A stretch of DNA of 64,000 bases from Escherichia coli (GCF_011881725.1 NZ_JAATUR010000004.1:62001-126000); one strand, 5' to 3'; positions 21,927-36,508 are shown, counted from the stretch's first letter. Notes: generated from the sequence alone by a model not told the origin. Numbers and translations are program-made.

Positions 21927-23465
21927 TTATTCAATATTCTTTTTCAGATAGTTCATAATTGGATGTAACGGCACATACCCCACATCCTGCACCAGTTGTT
22001 GCCCTTGTGGCGTTAAAAACCATTCCACCAATTTTTTTGTTTCTGACGTAATACTTTCTCGCGTTACCATAAATGCATCGACGATATACGGATAATTACC
22101 ATTGCGAATGTTTTCCACCGTCGGTGCAATTCCGTTAATCGCTAACAATTTGATATTCTTGTCAGCATTCATTTGTGTGGCGTAATAGCGAAAGGTGTAG
22201 CCTATTGAGTTGTTTGTATTACGGTATTCGGCAATAACTTTAATCATTCCTTCCATCACGCTTGCCACTTCTGTTTCCTGCGGTGAGATCATCCGTACAT
22301 TTTTCATGACCTGTGATTGCATCACCGTCTGGCTGCCTGAGTCTTCCGGGCGTTGCCAGGTCTGGATCTCCTGATCGTTACCGCCAACGGTACGCCAGTT
22401 AGTAATTGCGCCACTAAAGATGTCACGCACTTGTTGTTCAGTCAGGGAATTAACCGGGTTATCCGCATTAACGATGAAAACAAATGCTTCACGGGCAAAG
22501 GGGGTATACATCAAAGTGACGCCCGACTCCTTTGCGCGTTTTTTCTGCCCGCCGGAAGGTTGCGCTACGAAGATAATATCAGCGTCGCCCTTAATAATTT
22601 TGTTATATGCCTCCGGCGTGCGAGAGTTCGCCGGATAGTTCCAGGCGTGAAAATCCTCTGGTATTACACTTAGTGCATAAAATGCAGAGGCATAAATTGG
22701 GTACGCAGCCGTAGCGCCATCGATTCGCGGCCAGTTTTTCGTGAACTGAATTTGCGGCTTACCACGCAGTGGCGTCAGTCGATTATTGAGTTTATCGGGT
22801 CGCCAGGCCCAGATATCAATATTTTCACGTACACCGACACCAGGATTTTGTTGCTTATATAAATGGGCCTGATAACCGGCGACAATAACCAGTAATAGAA
22901 CGATAAACAGGAGAGAATTACGGCAACATAACCCATGCGAGCCAGTTAAAGGATGTCTGGTCGGCCAGGCATACCCCAGCGAAAAACTGATATGCGCGCC
23001 AACGGGAATAATGACTATCCACCAGTACTCACCACCGACTAATGAGACTAACAAAACGCCCAGCCAGGGGAGCATAAGGTCTGCCAACCAACCCGATCCC
23101 ATCTGGCGAAATTGATAATCTGCCAGATGCAGCGCGATGATCCAGCCAACCAGAGTTAAAAATGCGGGTAATAAAAAAAGAGACTGTCGCCAGACGGCTA
23201 TATCTCTTTTTTCTGGTGAGCTATCTCTCGCCCATACACGGCCAGATAAAAATATCACCATAGCGCCCAGCATCAGCATAAAGACGTTGAGCAGAAGGGA
23301 AATTGTTGGCGTGATAAGGATATTACAAACTTCAATAATACCGGTAAGTCCGGTACCCAGAATAGCAATAACCACAGCCAAAAACTGCGCCAATATGGGG
23401 ATACCGAAAAAAGTCATTACCAGCGAAGTCAAAATCCATTTTCTGCTTTGCATCATTCTTTCCAT
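21927..23465 (-). CDS. yzgL: Membrane-anchored PstS-like substrate-binding protein (full-length YzgL)
   Basis: A 512-residue protein with five likely membrane segments in the first 200 residues (about 10-38, 48-75, 95-116, 127-160, 183-199), then a PstS-type phosphate-binding-protein-like domain from about 235 to the end. The latter has DGATAAYP near residue 249, NPVNSLTEQQVRDIFSGAI, and QRPEDSGSQT. K-12 keeps only a fragment (yzgL) here, as I recall. There are no permease or ATPase genes beside it, so a role in sensing or capturing an anion is conceivable but unproven. The start is uncertain (MERMMQ, or the Met at residues 4 or 5). Base composition is more AT-rich than the glg genes. Confidence 0.75.
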   Translation of the reverse strand: MERMMQSRKWILTSLVMTFFGIPILAQFLAVVIAILGTGLTGIIEVCNILITPTISLLLNVFMLMLGAMVIFLSGRVWARDSSPEKRDIAVWRQSLFLLPAFLTLVGWIIALHLADYQFRQMGSGWLADLMLPWLGVLLVSLVGGEYWWIVIIPVGAHISFSLGYAWPTRHPLTGSHGLCCRNSLLFIVLLLVIVAGYQAHLYKQQNPGVGVRENIDIWAWRPDKLNNRLTPLRGKPQIQFTKNWPRIDGATAAYPIYASAFYALSVIPEDFHAWNYPANSRTPEAYNKIIKGDADIIFVAQPSGGQKKRAKESGVTLMYTPFAREAFVFIVNADNPVNSLTEQQVRDIFSGAITNWRTVGGNDQEIQTWQRPEDSGSQTVMQSQVMKNVRMISPQETEVASVMEGMIKVIAEYRNTNNSIGYTFRYYATQMNADKNIKLLAINGIAPTVENIRNGNYPYIVDAFMVTRESITSETKKLVEWFLTPQGQQLVQDVGYVPLHPIMNYLKKNIE

Positions 23466-23535
23466 TCTTTCTGAATGGCGAAATTATACTCCCCAGTCCC
23501 CCAGCCCCCTCTGGACACTTTTCCTAAATAAAGGC

Positions 23536-23562
23536 AAAAAAACGGGGCCTATTGGCCCCGTT
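23536..23562 (-). terminator. Intrinsic terminator after glgP
   Basis: On the minus strand CGGGGCC and GGCCCCG form a hairpin followed by seven T residues. It ends the glgBXCAP transcript before the yzgL-like gene. Confidence 0.85.
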
Positions 23563-23578
23563 CTGTTTTTTAGCGAAC

Positions 23579-26044
<2,466 letters not shown>

Positions 26045-27478
26045 CTATTTCAAGCGATAGTAAAGCTCACGGTACGACTTCGCCGCGACCTGCCAGCTAA
26101 AATCCATTGCCATAGCCTGACGTTGCACAAACCGCCACAGTGAAGGGCGGGACCAAAGTACAAAAGCACGTCGAATAGCCCGTAACAGCGACCAGGCATT
26201 ACTATCTTCAAAGACAAACCCACTGGCGACGCCATCTGCGAGGTTCTCAAGAGAACTGTCAGAGACCGTATCAGCAAGCCCACCGGTACGCCGCACCAAA
26301 GGCAGCGTGCCGTACTTCAATCCATAAAGTTGTGTTAAACCGCACGGTTCAAAACGACTGGGCACCAGAATGACGTCCGCGCCGCCCATAATGCGATGCG
26401 AAAATGCTTCGTGATAACCAATCTGTACGCCAACCTGACCGGGGTGCTCCGCTGCTGCAGCAAGAAAACCTTCCTGCAATACCGGATCGCCCGCGCCAAG
26501 CAGCGCCAGTTGTCCGCCCTGTTCCAGAAGGCCAGGTAAGGCTTCCAACACCAGATCCAGGCCTTTTTGGCTGGTCAGACGACTCACCACTGCAAAAAGC
26601 GGTACTTTATCGTCAACCTTAAGCCCCATTGCGATTTGCAACTGGCGCTTATTCTCCGCTTTATCTTCCAACGTATCGCGGGTGTAGCGCGAGGCCAACA
26701 GCAAGTCCGTCTCTGGGCTCCAGATTTTCTCGTCCACGCCATTCAGTACACCGGAAAGACGTCCTTCACGGTGACGCTGTTGCAATAGACCTTCCATACC
26801 GTAGGCAAACTGCGGTTCGGTGATCTCGCGAGCGTAGGTTGGACTGACCGCCGTAATGTGATCGGCATAGTACAGACCAGCCTTCAGGAAAGAGATTTGC
26901 CCGTTGAACTCCAGCCCGTGGACATTAAAGAATGACCATGGCAATTGGATGTCATTCATATGATGTGCATAAAACATGCCTTGATAGGCCAGATTGTGCA
27001 CAGTAAACACCGACTTCGCCGGACGCCCGCGTGCCGCCAGATACGCAGGCGCAAGTCCTGCATGCCAGTCGTGCGCGTGCACCACATCAGGGCGCCAGAA
27101 TGGGTCCAGCCCACTGGCCATTTCTGCCCCCACCCACCCCAACAGCGCAAAACGCAACACGTTGTCGGTGTAGGCAAATAAGTTGGTATCGTGATACGGG
27201 CTTCCGGGACGATCGTAGAGATGCGGCGCGTCAATCAGGTAAATACCAACCCCGTTGTAATGTCCGAACAACAGCGAGATATGTCCGGCAAAGGTATCAC
27301 GACGAGATACCACCTGCGCATCGGTCACGCCACGGCGAATATCGGGAAATGCAGGCAACAGTACGCGAGCGTCGACGCCGTCTGCGATTTGTGCTGCGGG
27401 TAATGCCCCAATAACATCAGCCAGACCGCCGGTTTTAAGCAGCGGGAACATCTCTGAACATACATGTAAAACCTGCAT
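26045..27478 (-). CDS. glgA: Glycogen synthase
   Basis: A 477-residue GT5 glycosyltransferase that extends alpha-1,4-glucan using ADP-glucose made by GlgC. The ADP-glucose binding motif K15-TGGL is at the N-terminus and the C-terminal Rossmann domain has [18 protein letters not shown]. The first base of its start codon overlaps the last base of glgC's stop, indicating translational coupling. Confidence 0.98.
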   Translation of the reverse strand: MQVLHVCSEMFPLLKTGGLADVIGALPAAQIADGVDARVLLPAFPDIRRGVTDAQVVSRRDTFAGHISLLFGHYNGVGIYLIDAPHLYDRPGSPYHDTNLFAYTDNVLRFALLGWVGAEMASGLDPFWRPDVVHAHDWHAGLAPAYLAARGRPAKSVFTVHNLAYQGMFYAHHMNDIQLPWSFFNVHGLEFNGQISFLKAGLYYADHITAVSPTYAREITEPQFAYGMEGLLQQRHREGRLSGVLNGVDEKIWSPETDLLLASRYTRDTLEDKAENKRQLQIAMGLKVDDKVPLFAVVSRLTSQKGLDLVLEALPGLLEQGGQLALLGAGDPVLQEGFLAAAAEHPGQVGVQIGYHEAFSHRIMGGADVILVPSRFEPCGLTQLYGLKYGTLPLVRRTGGLADTVSDSSLENLADGVASGFVFEDSNAWSLLRAIRRAFVLWSRPSLWRFVQRQAMAMDFSWQVAAKSYRELYYRLK

Positions 27479-28773
27479 TATCGCTCCTGTTTATACCCTA
27501 ACTTCCGTAGCATTTCGCGAGTAACCAGCACGATGCCCTCTTCTGAACGATAGAAACGACGTGCATCCTCCTCTGCGTCCTCACCAATCACCATACCTTC
27601 CGGAATGACACAAGCGCGATCAATGACACAGCGGCGCAGACGGCACGAGCGACCTACCCATACTTCCGGTAACAATACGGCGGAATCAATGTTGCAGAAT
27701 GAATTAACACGAACACGCGAGAACAGAACAGACTGCACCACCACTGAACCAGAAATTACACAACCGCCGGAAACCAATGAGTTAAGGGTCATCCCATGGC
27801 TACCAGAGCGATCCTGAACGAATTTCGCTGGTGGTAATGATTCATTGTAGGTGCGAATTGGCCAGTTGCGATCGTACATATCCAGTTCCGGCACCACAGA
27901 GGCCAGATCGAGGTTCGCTTTCCAGTAAGCTTCCAGCGTACCCACATCGCGCCAGTACGGCTCGGCATCCGGGTCAGACTGTACGCAAGAGAGAGGGAAT
28001 GGATGCGCATAAGCCAGGCCTGCCTCGGTGATTTTTGGAATCAAATCTTTACCAAAGTCGTGGCTGGAATTTTCATCGCGATCGTCTTCTTCGAGCAATT
28101 CATACAGATAGTCAGCGTCAAAGACGTAGATACCCATACTCGCCAGAGATTTGCTCGGATCGTTTGGCATTGATGGCGGGTTAGCCGGTTTTTCAACAAA
28201 CTCGATAATTTTATCGTTTTCATCAACCGCCATAACGCCAAATGCGGAGGCTTCTTCAATCGGCACCGGCATACAAGCAACGGTACAACGCGCGCCTTTT
28301 TCGACGTGGTCGATAAGCATTCGCGAGTAGTCCTGCTTGTAGATATGGTCGCCCGCCAGGATCACCACATACTCCGCTTTATAGCGGCGGATGATATCGA
28401 GGTTTTGGGTGACCGCATCTGCGGTACCGCGATACCAGTTTTCCCCTTTCATTCTCTGCTGCGCGGGCAGCAGGTCGACAAACTCGTTCATTTCTTCATT
28501 GAAGAACGACCAGCCGCGCTGAATATGCTGCACCAGGGTGTGAGACTGGTACTGGGTGATCACGCCCATACGACGGATCCCAGAGTTGATGCAGTTGGAC
28601 AGCGCAAAGTCGATAATGCGGAACTTACCGCCGAAGTGTACGGCAGGCTTTGCTCTCTTATTAGTTAAATCCTTCAGGCGGGTACCACGTCCTCCCGCCA
28701 GTATCAGGGCAACAGATTTCAATGGCAGCTGGCGCGCCAACATTAAGCGATCGTTCTTCTCTAAACTAACCAT
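27478..28773 (-). CDS. glgC: Glucose-1-phosphate adenylyltransferase
   Basis: A 431-residue enzyme that makes ADP-glucose from ATP and glucose-1-phosphate, the committed and allosterically controlled step of glycogen synthesis (activated by fructose-1,6-bisphosphate, inhibited by AMP). The nucleotidyltransferase motif LAGGRGTRL is at residues 26-34; the C-terminal part is a left-handed beta-helix. The ATG before VSLEKND follows AAAAAGGAGTTAGTC, a strong RBS; a longer start 12 codons upstream is disfavoured. glgC and glgA expression is subject to CsrA repression in K-12. Confidence 0.98.
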   Translation of the reverse strand: MVSLEKNDRLMLARQLPLKSVALILAGGRGTRLKDLTNKRAKPAVHFGGKFRIIDFALSNCINSGIRRMGVITQYQSHTLVQHIQRGWSFFNEEMNEFVDLLPAQQRMKGENWYRGTADAVTQNLDIIRRYKAEYVVILAGDHIYKQDYSRMLIDHVEKGARCTVACMPVPIEEASAFGVMAVDENDKIIEFVEKPANPPSMPNDPSKSLASMGIYVFDADYLYELLEEDDRDENSSHDFGKDLIPKITEAGLAYAHPFPLSCVQSDPDAEPYWRDVGTLEAYWKANLDLASVVPELDMYDRNWPIRTYNESLPPAKFVQDRSGSHGMTLNSLVSGGCVISGSVVVQSVLFSRVRVNSFCNIDSAVLLPEVWVGRSCRLRRCVIDRACVIPEGMVIGEDAEEDARRFYRSEEGIVLVTREMLRKLGYKQER

Positions 28774-28790
28774 GACTAACTCCTTTTTTA

Positions 28791-30764
28791 TCATCTCTGG
28801 AACACACACAATCCGTGTGCAGGTCCCGGCCAGACAGCCGTAATCACTGGGTTATCCTCTCCAGCGAATGGGGGAATGGCGTGCCACTCCCCTGCAGGTA
28901 AAACAATCTCTGTTACCTCAAGCGTGGCGTTTATTGCGATCAAAAATCGATCCGACAGCAGAATTTGCAGCTGTTTCGGCCCGTTTTGCCACTCATCCGA
29001 GCTTAAAGGTTGAGCATATCGATTCAGCCAACGGACATTGCCGTCGCCTTCTTCCCACCAGCGATTCTCCACCAAAGCAGGAATGCGCTTGCGCAGATGA
29101 ATTAACGCGGCGGTAAATGCCGTTAACCCACTACTTGCCTGCGACCAGTCCAACCACGTTAGTTGGTTATCCTGACAGTAGGCATTGTTATTGCCATACT
29201 GGCTGTGACCATGTTCATCACCGGCCAGTAACATCGGCGTACCCTGGGAGAGCAACAACGTCGTTAACAGGGCGTGAATGCTATCGCGCCGCCGTTCAAC
29301 CAGCTCAAGAGTACCGCCTAATCCTTCTTTACCATGATTGTTACTGTAATTGTTGTTGGTCCCGTCGCGATTTTCTTCTCCATTTGCTTCATTATGTTTA
29401 TGGTTGAAACAAACGCAGTCGCGAAGCGTAAAGCCGTCATGCGCAGTGACGAGATTAATCGCAGCGCTCGGCAGACGGCCATTACGTTTAAAAACATCAC
29501 TGGAGGCGGCAAAACGCCCGGCAAACTCCCCCAGCGACAGGTTATAGTGCAGCCAGAAACGGCGTGCGGCGTCGCGGAAATGATCATTCCACTCGGCAAA
29601 CAGCGGTGGGAAATTCCCTACCTGATAACCGCCGGGCGCGATATCCCACGGTTCGGCAATTAACTTCACTTGCGAAAGCACTGGGCAATTCTGGATAGCC
29701 GTAAACAACGGTGCATCCTGACGAAACTCCGGTGTCCGCCCCATGACTGCTGCGAGATCGAAGCGGAAGCCATCAACGTGGCAGGTTTCCACCCAGTAGC
29801 GTAGACAGGCGCTGGCGTACTCCACTACCCCCGGATGGCTCAAATTGAGCGTATTACCACAACCAGTCCAGTTGTGATAATCGCCGTCCTCTCTTATCCA
29901 ATAATAGCTACGGTTGTCGATCCCGCGCAGTGAGAATACCGGACCGTCCAGGTCCAGTTCCGCACTGTGGTTGAGCACGATGTCGAGAATGACTTCAATA
30001 CCTGCTTTGTGCAGAGCTTTCACTGCGTCGCGGAACTCGTCCAACGCCGTTTCGGGCGAGCTGGCATACGCCGGATGCAGTGCAAACATAGCCACCGGAT
30101 TGTAGCCCCAGTAGTTACTTAGCCCCATGCGTTGCAGGCGCGGTTCAGTAGCAAACTGCGCCACCGGTAACAGCTCCAGCGCGGTAATGCCCAACTGTTT
30201 TAAATAGTTGATCATCACCGGATGACCGAGCGCTTTATAGGTGCCGCGGATCTCTACCGGGATCTCCGGATGCAGATAGGTTAATCCTTTGACATGAGCT
30301 TCATAAATAATGGTGCTGCCCCACGGCGTGCGCGGCGGGGCATCATCCTCCCAGTCATAGTGATCGACCACCACCACGCATTTCGGCGCAATGGCGGCGT
30401 TGTCACGATAATCAGGTTCATTATGGCCTGCATGCAGCAGCGGGTTATCTTTAAACTCACCCTCAATTTGCCGCGCGCAAGGATCAATCAACAACTTCGC
30501 CGGGTTAAAGCGATGCCCCACGGCAGGTTGCCAGGGGCCATGTACGCGATACCCATAATGCAAACCCGGGCGCGCATCCGGCAAGTAACCGTGCCAGACA
30601 TCGCCGCTGCGTCCTGGCAAGTCGTACCGGTGTTCTATGCCCTGAGCGTCGAACACACACAGCTCTACCCGCTCGGCATGAGCGGAAAAGAGCGTGAAGT
30701 TGACACCCTGGCCATCATAGTGCGCGCCAAGGGGAGCGGGTTTGCCAATGGCGAGTTGTGTCAT
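28791..30764 (-). CDS. glgX: Glycogen debranching enzyme
   Basis: A 657-residue GH13 isoamylase-type enzyme with an N-terminal CBM48 module and a central (beta/alpha)8 barrel. Catalytic regions are [11 protein letters not shown] (Asp nucleophile), LIAEPWD (Glu acid) and [10 protein letters not shown] (Asp). It removes the maltotetraose-sized stubs left by GlgP. Its start codon overlaps the last bases of glgB by 4 bp. Confidence 0.97.
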   Translation of the reverse strand: MTQLAIGKPAPLGAHYDGQGVNFTLFSAHAERVELCVFDAQGIEHRYDLPGRSGDVWHGYLPDARPGLHYGYRVHGPWQPAVGHRFNPAKLLIDPCARQIEGEFKDNPLLHAGHNEPDYRDNAAIAPKCVVVVDHYDWEDDAPPRTPWGSTIIYEAHVKGLTYLHPEIPVEIRGTYKALGHPVMINYLKQLGITALELLPVAQFATEPRLQRMGLSNYWGYNPVAMFALHPAYASSPETALDEFRDAVKALHKAGIEVILDIVLNHSAELDLDGPVFSLRGIDNRSYYWIREDGDYHNWTGCGNTLNLSHPGVVEYASACLRYWVETCHVDGFRFDLAAVMGRTPEFRQDAPLFTAIQNCPVLSQVKLIAEPWDIAPGGYQVGNFPPLFAEWNDHFRDAARRFWLHYNLSLGEFAGRFAASSDVFKRNGRLPSAAINLVTAHDGFTLRDCVCFNHKHNEANGEENRDGTNNNYSNNHGKEGLGGTLELVERRRDSIHALLTTLLLSQGTPMLLAGDEHGHSQYGNNNAYCQDNQLTWLDWSQASSGLTAFTAALIHLRKRIPALVENRWWEEGDGNVRWLNRYAQPLSSDEWQNGPKQLQILLSDRFLIAINATLEVTEIVLPAGEWHAIPPFAGEDNPVITAVWPGPAHGLCVFQR

Positions 30765-32947
30765 TCTCCCTCCCGCACCAGCCAGATTGTGGCCAGCGGT
30801 GGTAGTGTAAGGCTCAATGAATGCTGACGGCCGTGGCTGGCGATCTCATCGCTATGTACCGCGCCGCCATTGCCGGCATTGCTGCCGTGGTAGTGCATGG
30901 AGTCGGTGTTGAGAATCTCACGCCATTTGCCTGACTGATTAACGCCGAAGCGATAATCATGACGCGGCACCGGCGTAAAGTTGCTGGCAACGATAATTTC
31001 GTTACCCTCTTTATCGCGACGCACAAAGATCAGCACCGAGCGTTCATGGTCATCCACCACCAGCCATTCAAAGCCGTACGCGTCGAAATCCAGCTCGTGC
31101 AGTGCTTTGTGGTGACGATAAGTATGGTTCAGATCGCGTACCAGTCGCTGGACACCATGATGCCAGTTGTCACCGCCTTCCAGCAGATGCCAGTCGAGGC
31201 TGGCATCGTGGTTCCACTCACGCCCCTGGGCAAATTCGTTACCCATGAACAACAGTTTCTTGCCCGGGAATGCCCACATCCAGCCATAGTAGGCGCGCAG
31301 ATTGGCAAATTTCTGCCATGCATCGCCCGGCATTCTGTCGAGAATCGATTTTTTACCGTGCACCACTTCGTCATGCGACAACGGCAGGACGAAGTTTTCA
31401 GTGTAGTTGTAGAGCATCCCGAAGGTGAGTTTATCGTGATGATATTGACGATAAACCGGGTCGAGCTTCATGTAGTCCAGGGTGTCATGCATCCATCCCA
31501 GGTTCCACTTGTACCAGAAACCCAGGCCACCCATATCTTGCGGGCGAGAAACGCCAGGAAAGTCGGTAGACTCTTCCGCCATCGTCACCGCGCCCGGTAC
31601 CTGCTCACCGATAATACGGTTGGTATTGCGAAGGAATTCAATCGCTTCGAGATTCTCGCGGCCACCATATTCATTCGGGATCCACTCGCCCTCTTTACGG
31701 CTGTAATCACGATAAATCATCGAAGCTACAGCATCGACGCGCAGCGCATCGATACCAAAACGCTCGACCCAATACAGTGCGTTACCAACAAGGAAATTGC
31801 TGACTTCGCGACGACCATAGTTGTAGATCAGGGTATTCCAGTCCTGATGGTAGCCTTCGCGCGGATCGCTGTGTTCATACAGATTTGTGCCGTCAAATTC
31901 GGCAAGTGCAAAGTCATCTGTCGGGAAGTGACCTGGCACCCAGTCGAGAATAACGTTCAAACCTGCGGCATGTGCGGCATCAATGAAATAGCGGAAGTCA
32001 TCGCGGGTGCCAAAACGGCGAGTTGGCGCATACAAACCTGTCGGCTGATAACCCCAACTGCCATCGAATGGATGCTCGTTAATTGGCAGCAGTTCGAGAT
32101 GGGTAAAGCCCATCCATTTCGCGTAAGGGACCAGTTGATCAGCCAACTCGCGATAGCTTAACCAGAAGTTGTTGTCGGTGTGACGACGCCACGACCCCAG
32201 GTGAACTTCATAGATAGAAATTGGCGCATCAAACTGATTCGCTTTTTTGCGCTCTTCGGTCTGCACGACCTTTTCAGGCAGTCCGCAAATAAGGGAAGCG
32301 GTTTCCGGGCGCATCTGTGCTTCGAAGGCATAAGGATCAGACTTCAAACGCAGATTACCATTGGCATCAATCATTTCGTATTTATAGAGCTGACCGTTAT
32401 GCGCGCCAGGGATAAACAGTTCCCAAATGCCGCTCTCTTTACGCAGACGCATCGGGTGACGACGACCATCCCAGTAGTTGAATTGCCCAACAACCGAGAC
32501 ACGGCGGGCATTTGGCGCCCAGACAGAAAAACGCGTGCCGGTAACGCCATCCATAGTATCTGCGTGCGCGCCTAAGGTTTCATATGGGCGCAGGTGGGTA
32601 CCTTCAGACAACAGCCAGGCGTCCATTTCCTGGATTAAAGGGCCAAACCGGTAAGGATCATCAATCAAATTCTGCTGGCCATGCCAGACAACCGCCAACT
32701 GATAGCGGAAAAAATTCTTACGCCGCGGAATGACGCCGCTGAAGAATCCACGAGAGTCGAGACACTCCAGTTTAGCGACTTTGCGTCCAGTTTTTGGTTC
32801 AATTACCCACACATCAGTTGCGTCAGGTAAAAGGGCACGGACTTCCAGTCCCGCTGTGGTTTTATGCATTCCAAGTACGGAAAAAGGATCTGCAAAATGA
32901 CCTGCAATTAGCGCGTTAATCACGTCTCTATCGATACGATCGGACAT
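30761..32947 (-). CDS. glgB: 1,4-alpha-glucan branching enzyme
   Basis: A 728-residue GH13 enzyme that forms the alpha-1,6 branches of glycogen. It has an N-terminal extension, a CBM48 module (around residues 125-210) and a catalytic barrel with [11 protein letters not shown] (Asp near 405) and [10 protein letters not shown] (Glu near 458). It is the first gene of glgBXCAP. The 270 bp upstream carries its promoter region and the asd terminator. Confidence 0.98.
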   Translation of the reverse strand: MSDRIDRDVINALIAGHFADPFSVLGMHKTTAGLEVRALLPDATDVWVIEPKTGRKVAKLECLDSRGFFSGVIPRRKNFFRYQLAVVWHGQQNLIDDPYRFGPLIQEMDAWLLSEGTHLRPYETLGAHADTMDGVTGTRFSVWAPNARRVSVVGQFNYWDGRRHPMRLRKESGIWELFIPGAHNGQLYKYEMIDANGNLRLKSDPYAFEAQMRPETASLICGLPEKVVQTEERKKANQFDAPISIYEVHLGSWRRHTDNNFWLSYRELADQLVPYAKWMGFTHLELLPINEHPFDGSWGYQPTGLYAPTRRFGTRDDFRYFIDAAHAAGLNVILDWVPGHFPTDDFALAEFDGTNLYEHSDPREGYHQDWNTLIYNYGRREVSNFLVGNALYWVERFGIDALRVDAVASMIYRDYSRKEGEWIPNEYGGRENLEAIEFLRNTNRIIGEQVPGAVTMAEESTDFPGVSRPQDMGGLGFWYKWNLGWMHDTLDYMKLDPVYRQYHHDKLTFGMLYNYTENFVLPLSHDEVVHGKKSILDRMPGDAWQKFANLRAYYGWMWAFPGKKLLFMGNEFAQGREWNHDASLDWHLLEGGDNWHHGVQRLVRDLNHTYRHHKALHELDFDAYGFEWLVVDDHERSVLIFVRRDKEGNEIIVASNFTPVPRHDYRFGVNQSGKWREILNTDSMHYHGSNAGNGGAVHSDEIASHGRQHSLSLTLPPLATIWLVREGE

Positions 32948-33178
32948 GCTTGTCTTCCTGTTTTATTGTGTCACCCCATCCAACTAATTTTTGACATCTG
33001 GTTGTGACATTTTTTTGACCTGAACGGCGCAGCACTCTGTGCATCCTCTCTACGCCGTCCTCACTTCAGGTAAGGCATTGAATACGTATATATCCCGCCA
33101 CCCTTAAAGAATAGCCAATGCTCTATTTAACTCCCGGTAAATCATGAAACATCTGCGCTTACTCCTGTACTACGCACT

Positions 33179-33203
33179 AAAAGGGGCAGCATCACGCCCC
33201 AAA
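33179..33203 (-). terminator. Intrinsic terminator after asd
   Basis: On the minus strand GGGGC and GCCCC form a hairpin followed by TTTTTAG, 16 bp after the asd stop codon. Confidence 0.8.
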
Positions 33204-33218
33204 TTTAATGAATAAACA

Positions 33219-34322
33219 TTACGCCAGTTGACGAAGCATCCGACGTAGCGGCTCCGCGGCCCCCCACAGCAGCTGATCACCCACGGTAAATGCTGACAGG
33301 AACTCAGGTCCCATATTCAGCTTACGCAGACGACCTACCGGCGTGGTCAGCGTACCAGTCACGGCAGCTGGGGTTAGCTCACGCATAGTGATTTCGCGAT
33401 CGTTTGGAACCACTTTTGCCCACGGGTTATGGGCAGCCAACAGTTCTTCCACGGTCGGAATAGACACATCTTTTTTCAATTTGATGGTGAATGCCTGGCT
33501 GTGACAGCGCAACGCCCCGACACGCACACACAAACCATCTACCGGAATAACGGAAGATGTGTTGAGAATCTTGTTGGTTTCCGCCTGCCCTTTCCATTCT
33601 TCGCGGCTCTGACCGTTATCAAGCTGTTTGTCGATCCACGGAATCAGGCTGCCCGCCAGCGGCACGCCAAAGTTATCCACTGACAACTCGCCGCTGCGGG
33701 TTAAGGTCGTGACTTTGCGTTCAATATCGAGAATAGCAGAGGACGGTGTCGCGAGTTCATCCGCCACATGGCCATACAGCTGGCCCATCTGGGTTAACAA
33801 CTCACGCATATGTCGCGCACCACCGCCGGAAGCCGCCTGGTAGGTTGCAACGGAGACCCAATCAACAAGATCATTGGCGAATAAACCACCCAACGACATC
33901 AACATCAGGCTTACGGTACAGTTACCGCCAACAAAAGTCCTGATGCCTTTATTTAATCCATCAGTAATGACGTCCTGATTGACTGGGTCAAGAATGATGA
34001 TGGCGTCATCTTTCATGCGCAGAGACGATGCTGCGTCAATCCAGTAACCTTGCCATCCGCTCTCACGGAGCTTTGGATAGATTTCGTTGGTATAATCGCC
34101 GCCCTGACAGGTTACGATAATATCGAGGGCCTTCAGCGCCTCCAGATCAAAGGCATCCTGAAGTGTGCCAGAAGCACCGCCAAAGGAAGGCGCAGCCTGA
34201 CCAGACTGGGAAGTCGAAAAGAAGACAGGGCGAATGGCGTCGAAGTCGCGCTCTTCAACCATGCGTTGCATGAGAACGGAGCCGACCATACCGCGCCAGC
34301 CGATAAAACCAACATTTTTCAT
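33219..34322 (-). CDS. asd: Aspartate-semialdehyde dehydrogenase
   Basis: A 367-residue NADP enzyme that reduces beta-aspartyl phosphate to aspartate semialdehyde, the branch point to diaminopimelate/lysine, threonine and methionine. The NADP-binding motif GWRGMVGS is at residues 8-15 and the catalytic Cys135 is in GGNCTVSLM. The ATG before KNVGFIG was chosen by family length; the 36 in-frame residues upstream are not supported by an RBS. It has its own promoter and terminator and is essential for cell-wall precursor synthesis. Confidence 0.98.
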   Translation of the reverse strand: MKNVGFIGWRGMVGSVLMQRMVEERDFDAIRPVFFSTSQSGQAAPSFGGASGTLQDAFDLEALKALDIIVTCQGGDYTNEIYPKLRESGWQGYWIDAASSLRMKDDAIIILDPVNQDVITDGLNKGIRTFVGGNCTVSLMLMSLGGLFANDLVDWVSVATYQAASGGGARHMRELLTQMGQLYGHVADELATPSSAILDIERKVTTLTRSGELSVDNFGVPLAGSLIPWIDKQLDNGQSREEWKGQAETNKILNTSSVIPVDGLCVRVGALRCHSQAFTIKLKKDVSIPTVEELLAAHNPWAKVVPNDREITMRELTPAAVTGTLTTPVGRLRKLNMGPEFLSAFTVGDQLLWGAAEPLRRMLRQLA

Positions 34323-34514
34323 AAGCGTTTTTTTCCTGCAAAGATGTGTGCTGTATATATGTGCCGGAGTCCTCATGGCACATCTTTCACCATACAAAAA
34401 GCAGCCAAAGTCGCAAGTGAAATTAATCAATGATAGCGAAGCTATCAGTAATGCGACTTATCCTGCTTTCACAGCACGCAGAAAGTCCAACGCAATTATC
34501 AGGGAACTTGAGTT

Positions 34515-35108
34515 ATGAATGAAATCATTTCTGCAGCAGTTTTATTGATCTTGATTATGGATCCGCTCGGAAACCTGCCTATTTTTATGTCCGTACTGAA
34601 ACATACTGAACCCAAAAGGCGGCGGGCAATTATGGTGCGCGAGTTGCTCATCGCGCTCTTGCTGATGCTGGTGTTCCTGTTTGCAGGCGAGAAAATTCTG
34701 GCATTTCTTAACCTACGGGCAGAAACCGTCTCAATTTCCGGTGGCATAATACTTTTTCTGATTGCCATTAAGATGATTTTCCCCAGCGCCTCAGGAAACA
34801 GCAGCGGGCTTCCGGCAGGTGAAGAGCCGTTTATCGTGCCGTTGGCAATTCCGCTGGTCGCTGGGCCGACTATTCTCGCCACGCTGATGTTGCTGTCTCA
34901 TCAGTACCCGAATCAGATGGGGCATCTGGTGATTGCCCTGCTGCTGGCCTGGGGCGGCACATTTGTCATCCTGCTACAGTCGTCGCTTTTTTTACGTTTG
35001 CTGGGAGAGAAAGGAGTGAATGCACTGGAACGCCTGATGGGATTGATTCTGGTGATGATGGCAACCCAGATGTTCCTCGACGGCATTCGGATGTGGATGA
35101 AGGGGTGA
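34515..35108 (+). CDS. yhgN: MarC-family inner membrane protein YhgN
   Basis: A 197-residue, six-segment inner-membrane protein of the UPF0056/MarC family. Early segments read LLILIMDPLGNLPIFMSVL and the family loop VPLAIPLVAGPTILAT. Function is not established; the old link of MarC to multidrug resistance was not upheld. It is monocistronic, divergent from asd and convergent with gntU. Confidence 0.94.
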   Translation: MNEIISAAVLLILIMDPLGNLPIFMSVLKHTEPKRRRAIMVRELLIALLLMLVFLFAGEKILAFLNLRAETVSISGGIILFLIAIKMIFPSASGNSSGLPAGEEPFIVPLAIPLVAGPTILATLMLLSHQYPNQMGHLVIALLLAWGGTFVILLQSSLFLRLLGEKGVNALERLMGLILVMMATQMFLDGIRMWMKG

Positions 35109-35130
35109 CGGGGAAAGTTTCCCTGAAGGT

Positions 35131-35156
35131 GCCCGGTAGCGTCAGAACTACCGGGC
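35131..35156. other. Perfect inverted repeat between convergent yhgN and gntU
   Basis: The arms GCCCGGTAG and CTACCGGGC are perfectly paired with an 8-base loop. Neither side has a U tract, so it may be an RNA 3'-end stabilising hairpin. A smaller GGGAAA/TTTCCC palindrome lies just before it. Confidence 0.6.
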
Positions 35157-35164
35157 AAATGGAC

Positions 35165-36505
35165 TTAACTCAACAGCTGGAACGCAATCATCCCGACGAT
35201 GGCACCGACAGTGCCGAGGATGGTTTCCATCATGGTCCAGGTTTTCAGCGTTTCGGCTTCGGTCGCGCCAGTAAATTTACCGAACAACCAGAAACCGGCG
35301 TCGTTAACGTGGCTGACAACAATCGAACCACCGGCGATACAAATCGACAGCGCCGCCATTTGCGCACCGGAATAGTTCAGCTGTTCAATAACTGGCATCA
35401 CCAGTCCTACCGCTGTTAAACAGGCAACGGTGGCAGAACCCTGAATAATGCGCACCGCCGCTGCCAGCACGAAGCAGGTGATCGCAATCGGTAGCCCCAT
35501 CCCGGTTAACGCTTCGCCCAGCGCCGGACCTACGCCAGAGTCAACCAGCACCTGTTTGAACACGCCACCTGCGCCAATGACCAGCAGAATGATCCCCGCC
35601 GGTTGCAGCGCGTGACCACAAATTTCCATCACTTTATCTTTCGGCATACCCTGACGCATCGCCAGGCCATAAATCGCAACCAGACAAGCAACCAGAATTG
35701 CGGTAAACGGATGACCGATAAATTCAAACCATTCGTAAGCGGTAGAGCCTTCTGGCACAAAACGCGCGGCAATGGTTTTCAGCCCCACCAGCACCAGCGG
35801 CAGCAGGATAAGCGACAGGCTGAAACCGAAAGACGGCATTTTGCCTTCACCAAGATGCGGTTCGCTGATGTCGTCAGGAATGTTCAGCTCAACGTAACGA
35901 CTGATGAAATTACCCCACAGCGGACCGGCAATAATCATCCCCGGAATTGCCGCACACAGGCCAATCAGGATCATCCAGCCAAAGTCGGCGTTCATCTGCG
36001 ATGCCAGCAGCATCGGCGCTGGTCCCGGCACCAGGAATGCTGCCGCTGCAGCCACGCCTGCGAACAGAGGGATCACCAGTTTCACCAGGTTCGTGCCGGT
36101 ATGGCGCGCCATTGAGAAAGCAACGCTAATCAGCAGAACAATCGCCACTTCAAAGAACAGCGGCAGCGCACAGACCAAACCCGCAAGACCAATGGCGTAA
36201 TGCGCGCGGCTGTGACCGAAGGATTTGAGCATTTTGACGGCAATCTGATCGACTGCGCCGGTTTCATGTAAGATTTTGCCAAACATGGCTCCCAGAGCGA
36301 CAACCACCGCCAGGAAGCCGAGGGTACCTCCCATCCCTTTTTCCATTGTCGCTGCGATTTTATCGAGCGGCATACCGGAAAAAAGGCCAGCCCCCATAGA
36401 CACCACCATCAAAGCCAGGAAAGCGTGCATACGCGCTTTCATGACTAAAAACAGCAGCAGTAAAACAGACCCTACTGCTGTTAAAACAAGCGTTAATGTA
36501 GTCAC
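35165..36505 (-). CDS. gntU: Low-affinity gluconate permease
   Basis: A 446-residue GntP-family permease with about 12-14 membrane segments, paralogous to gntT (motifs GLFSGMPLDKIAATM and VSHVNDAGFWLF). It transports gluconate with lower affinity than GntT. It is the second gene of gntKU, 3 bp after gntK, and shares the GntR operators upstream of gntK. Confidence 0.97.
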   Translation of the reverse strand: MTTLTLVLTAVGSVLLLLFLVMKARMHAFLALMVVSMGAGLFSGMPLDKIAATMEKGMGGTLGFLAVVVALGAMFGKILHETGAVDQIAVKMLKSFGHSRAHYAIGLAGLVCALPLFFEVAIVLLISVAFSMARHTGTNLVKLVIPLFAGVAAAAAFLVPGPAPMLLASQMNADFGWMILIGLCAAIPGMIIAGPLWGNFISRYVELNIPDDISEPHLGEGKMPSFGFSLSLILLPLVLVGLKTIAARFVPEGSTAYEWFEFIGHPFTAILVACLVAIYGLAMRQGMPKDKVMEICGHALQPAGIILLVIGAGGVFKQVLVDSGVGPALGEALTGMGLPIAITCFVLAAAVRIIQGSATVACLTAVGLVMPVIEQLNYSGAQMAALSICIAGGSIVVSHVNDAGFWLFGKFTGATEAETLKTWTMMETILGTVGAIVGMIAFQLLS

Positions 36506-36508
36506 TAC

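Noticed and set aside
30959-32161. Plus-strand open frame of 400 codons opposite glgB
   Set aside because: Antisense shadow of a highly conserved gene; no RBS, no domain.
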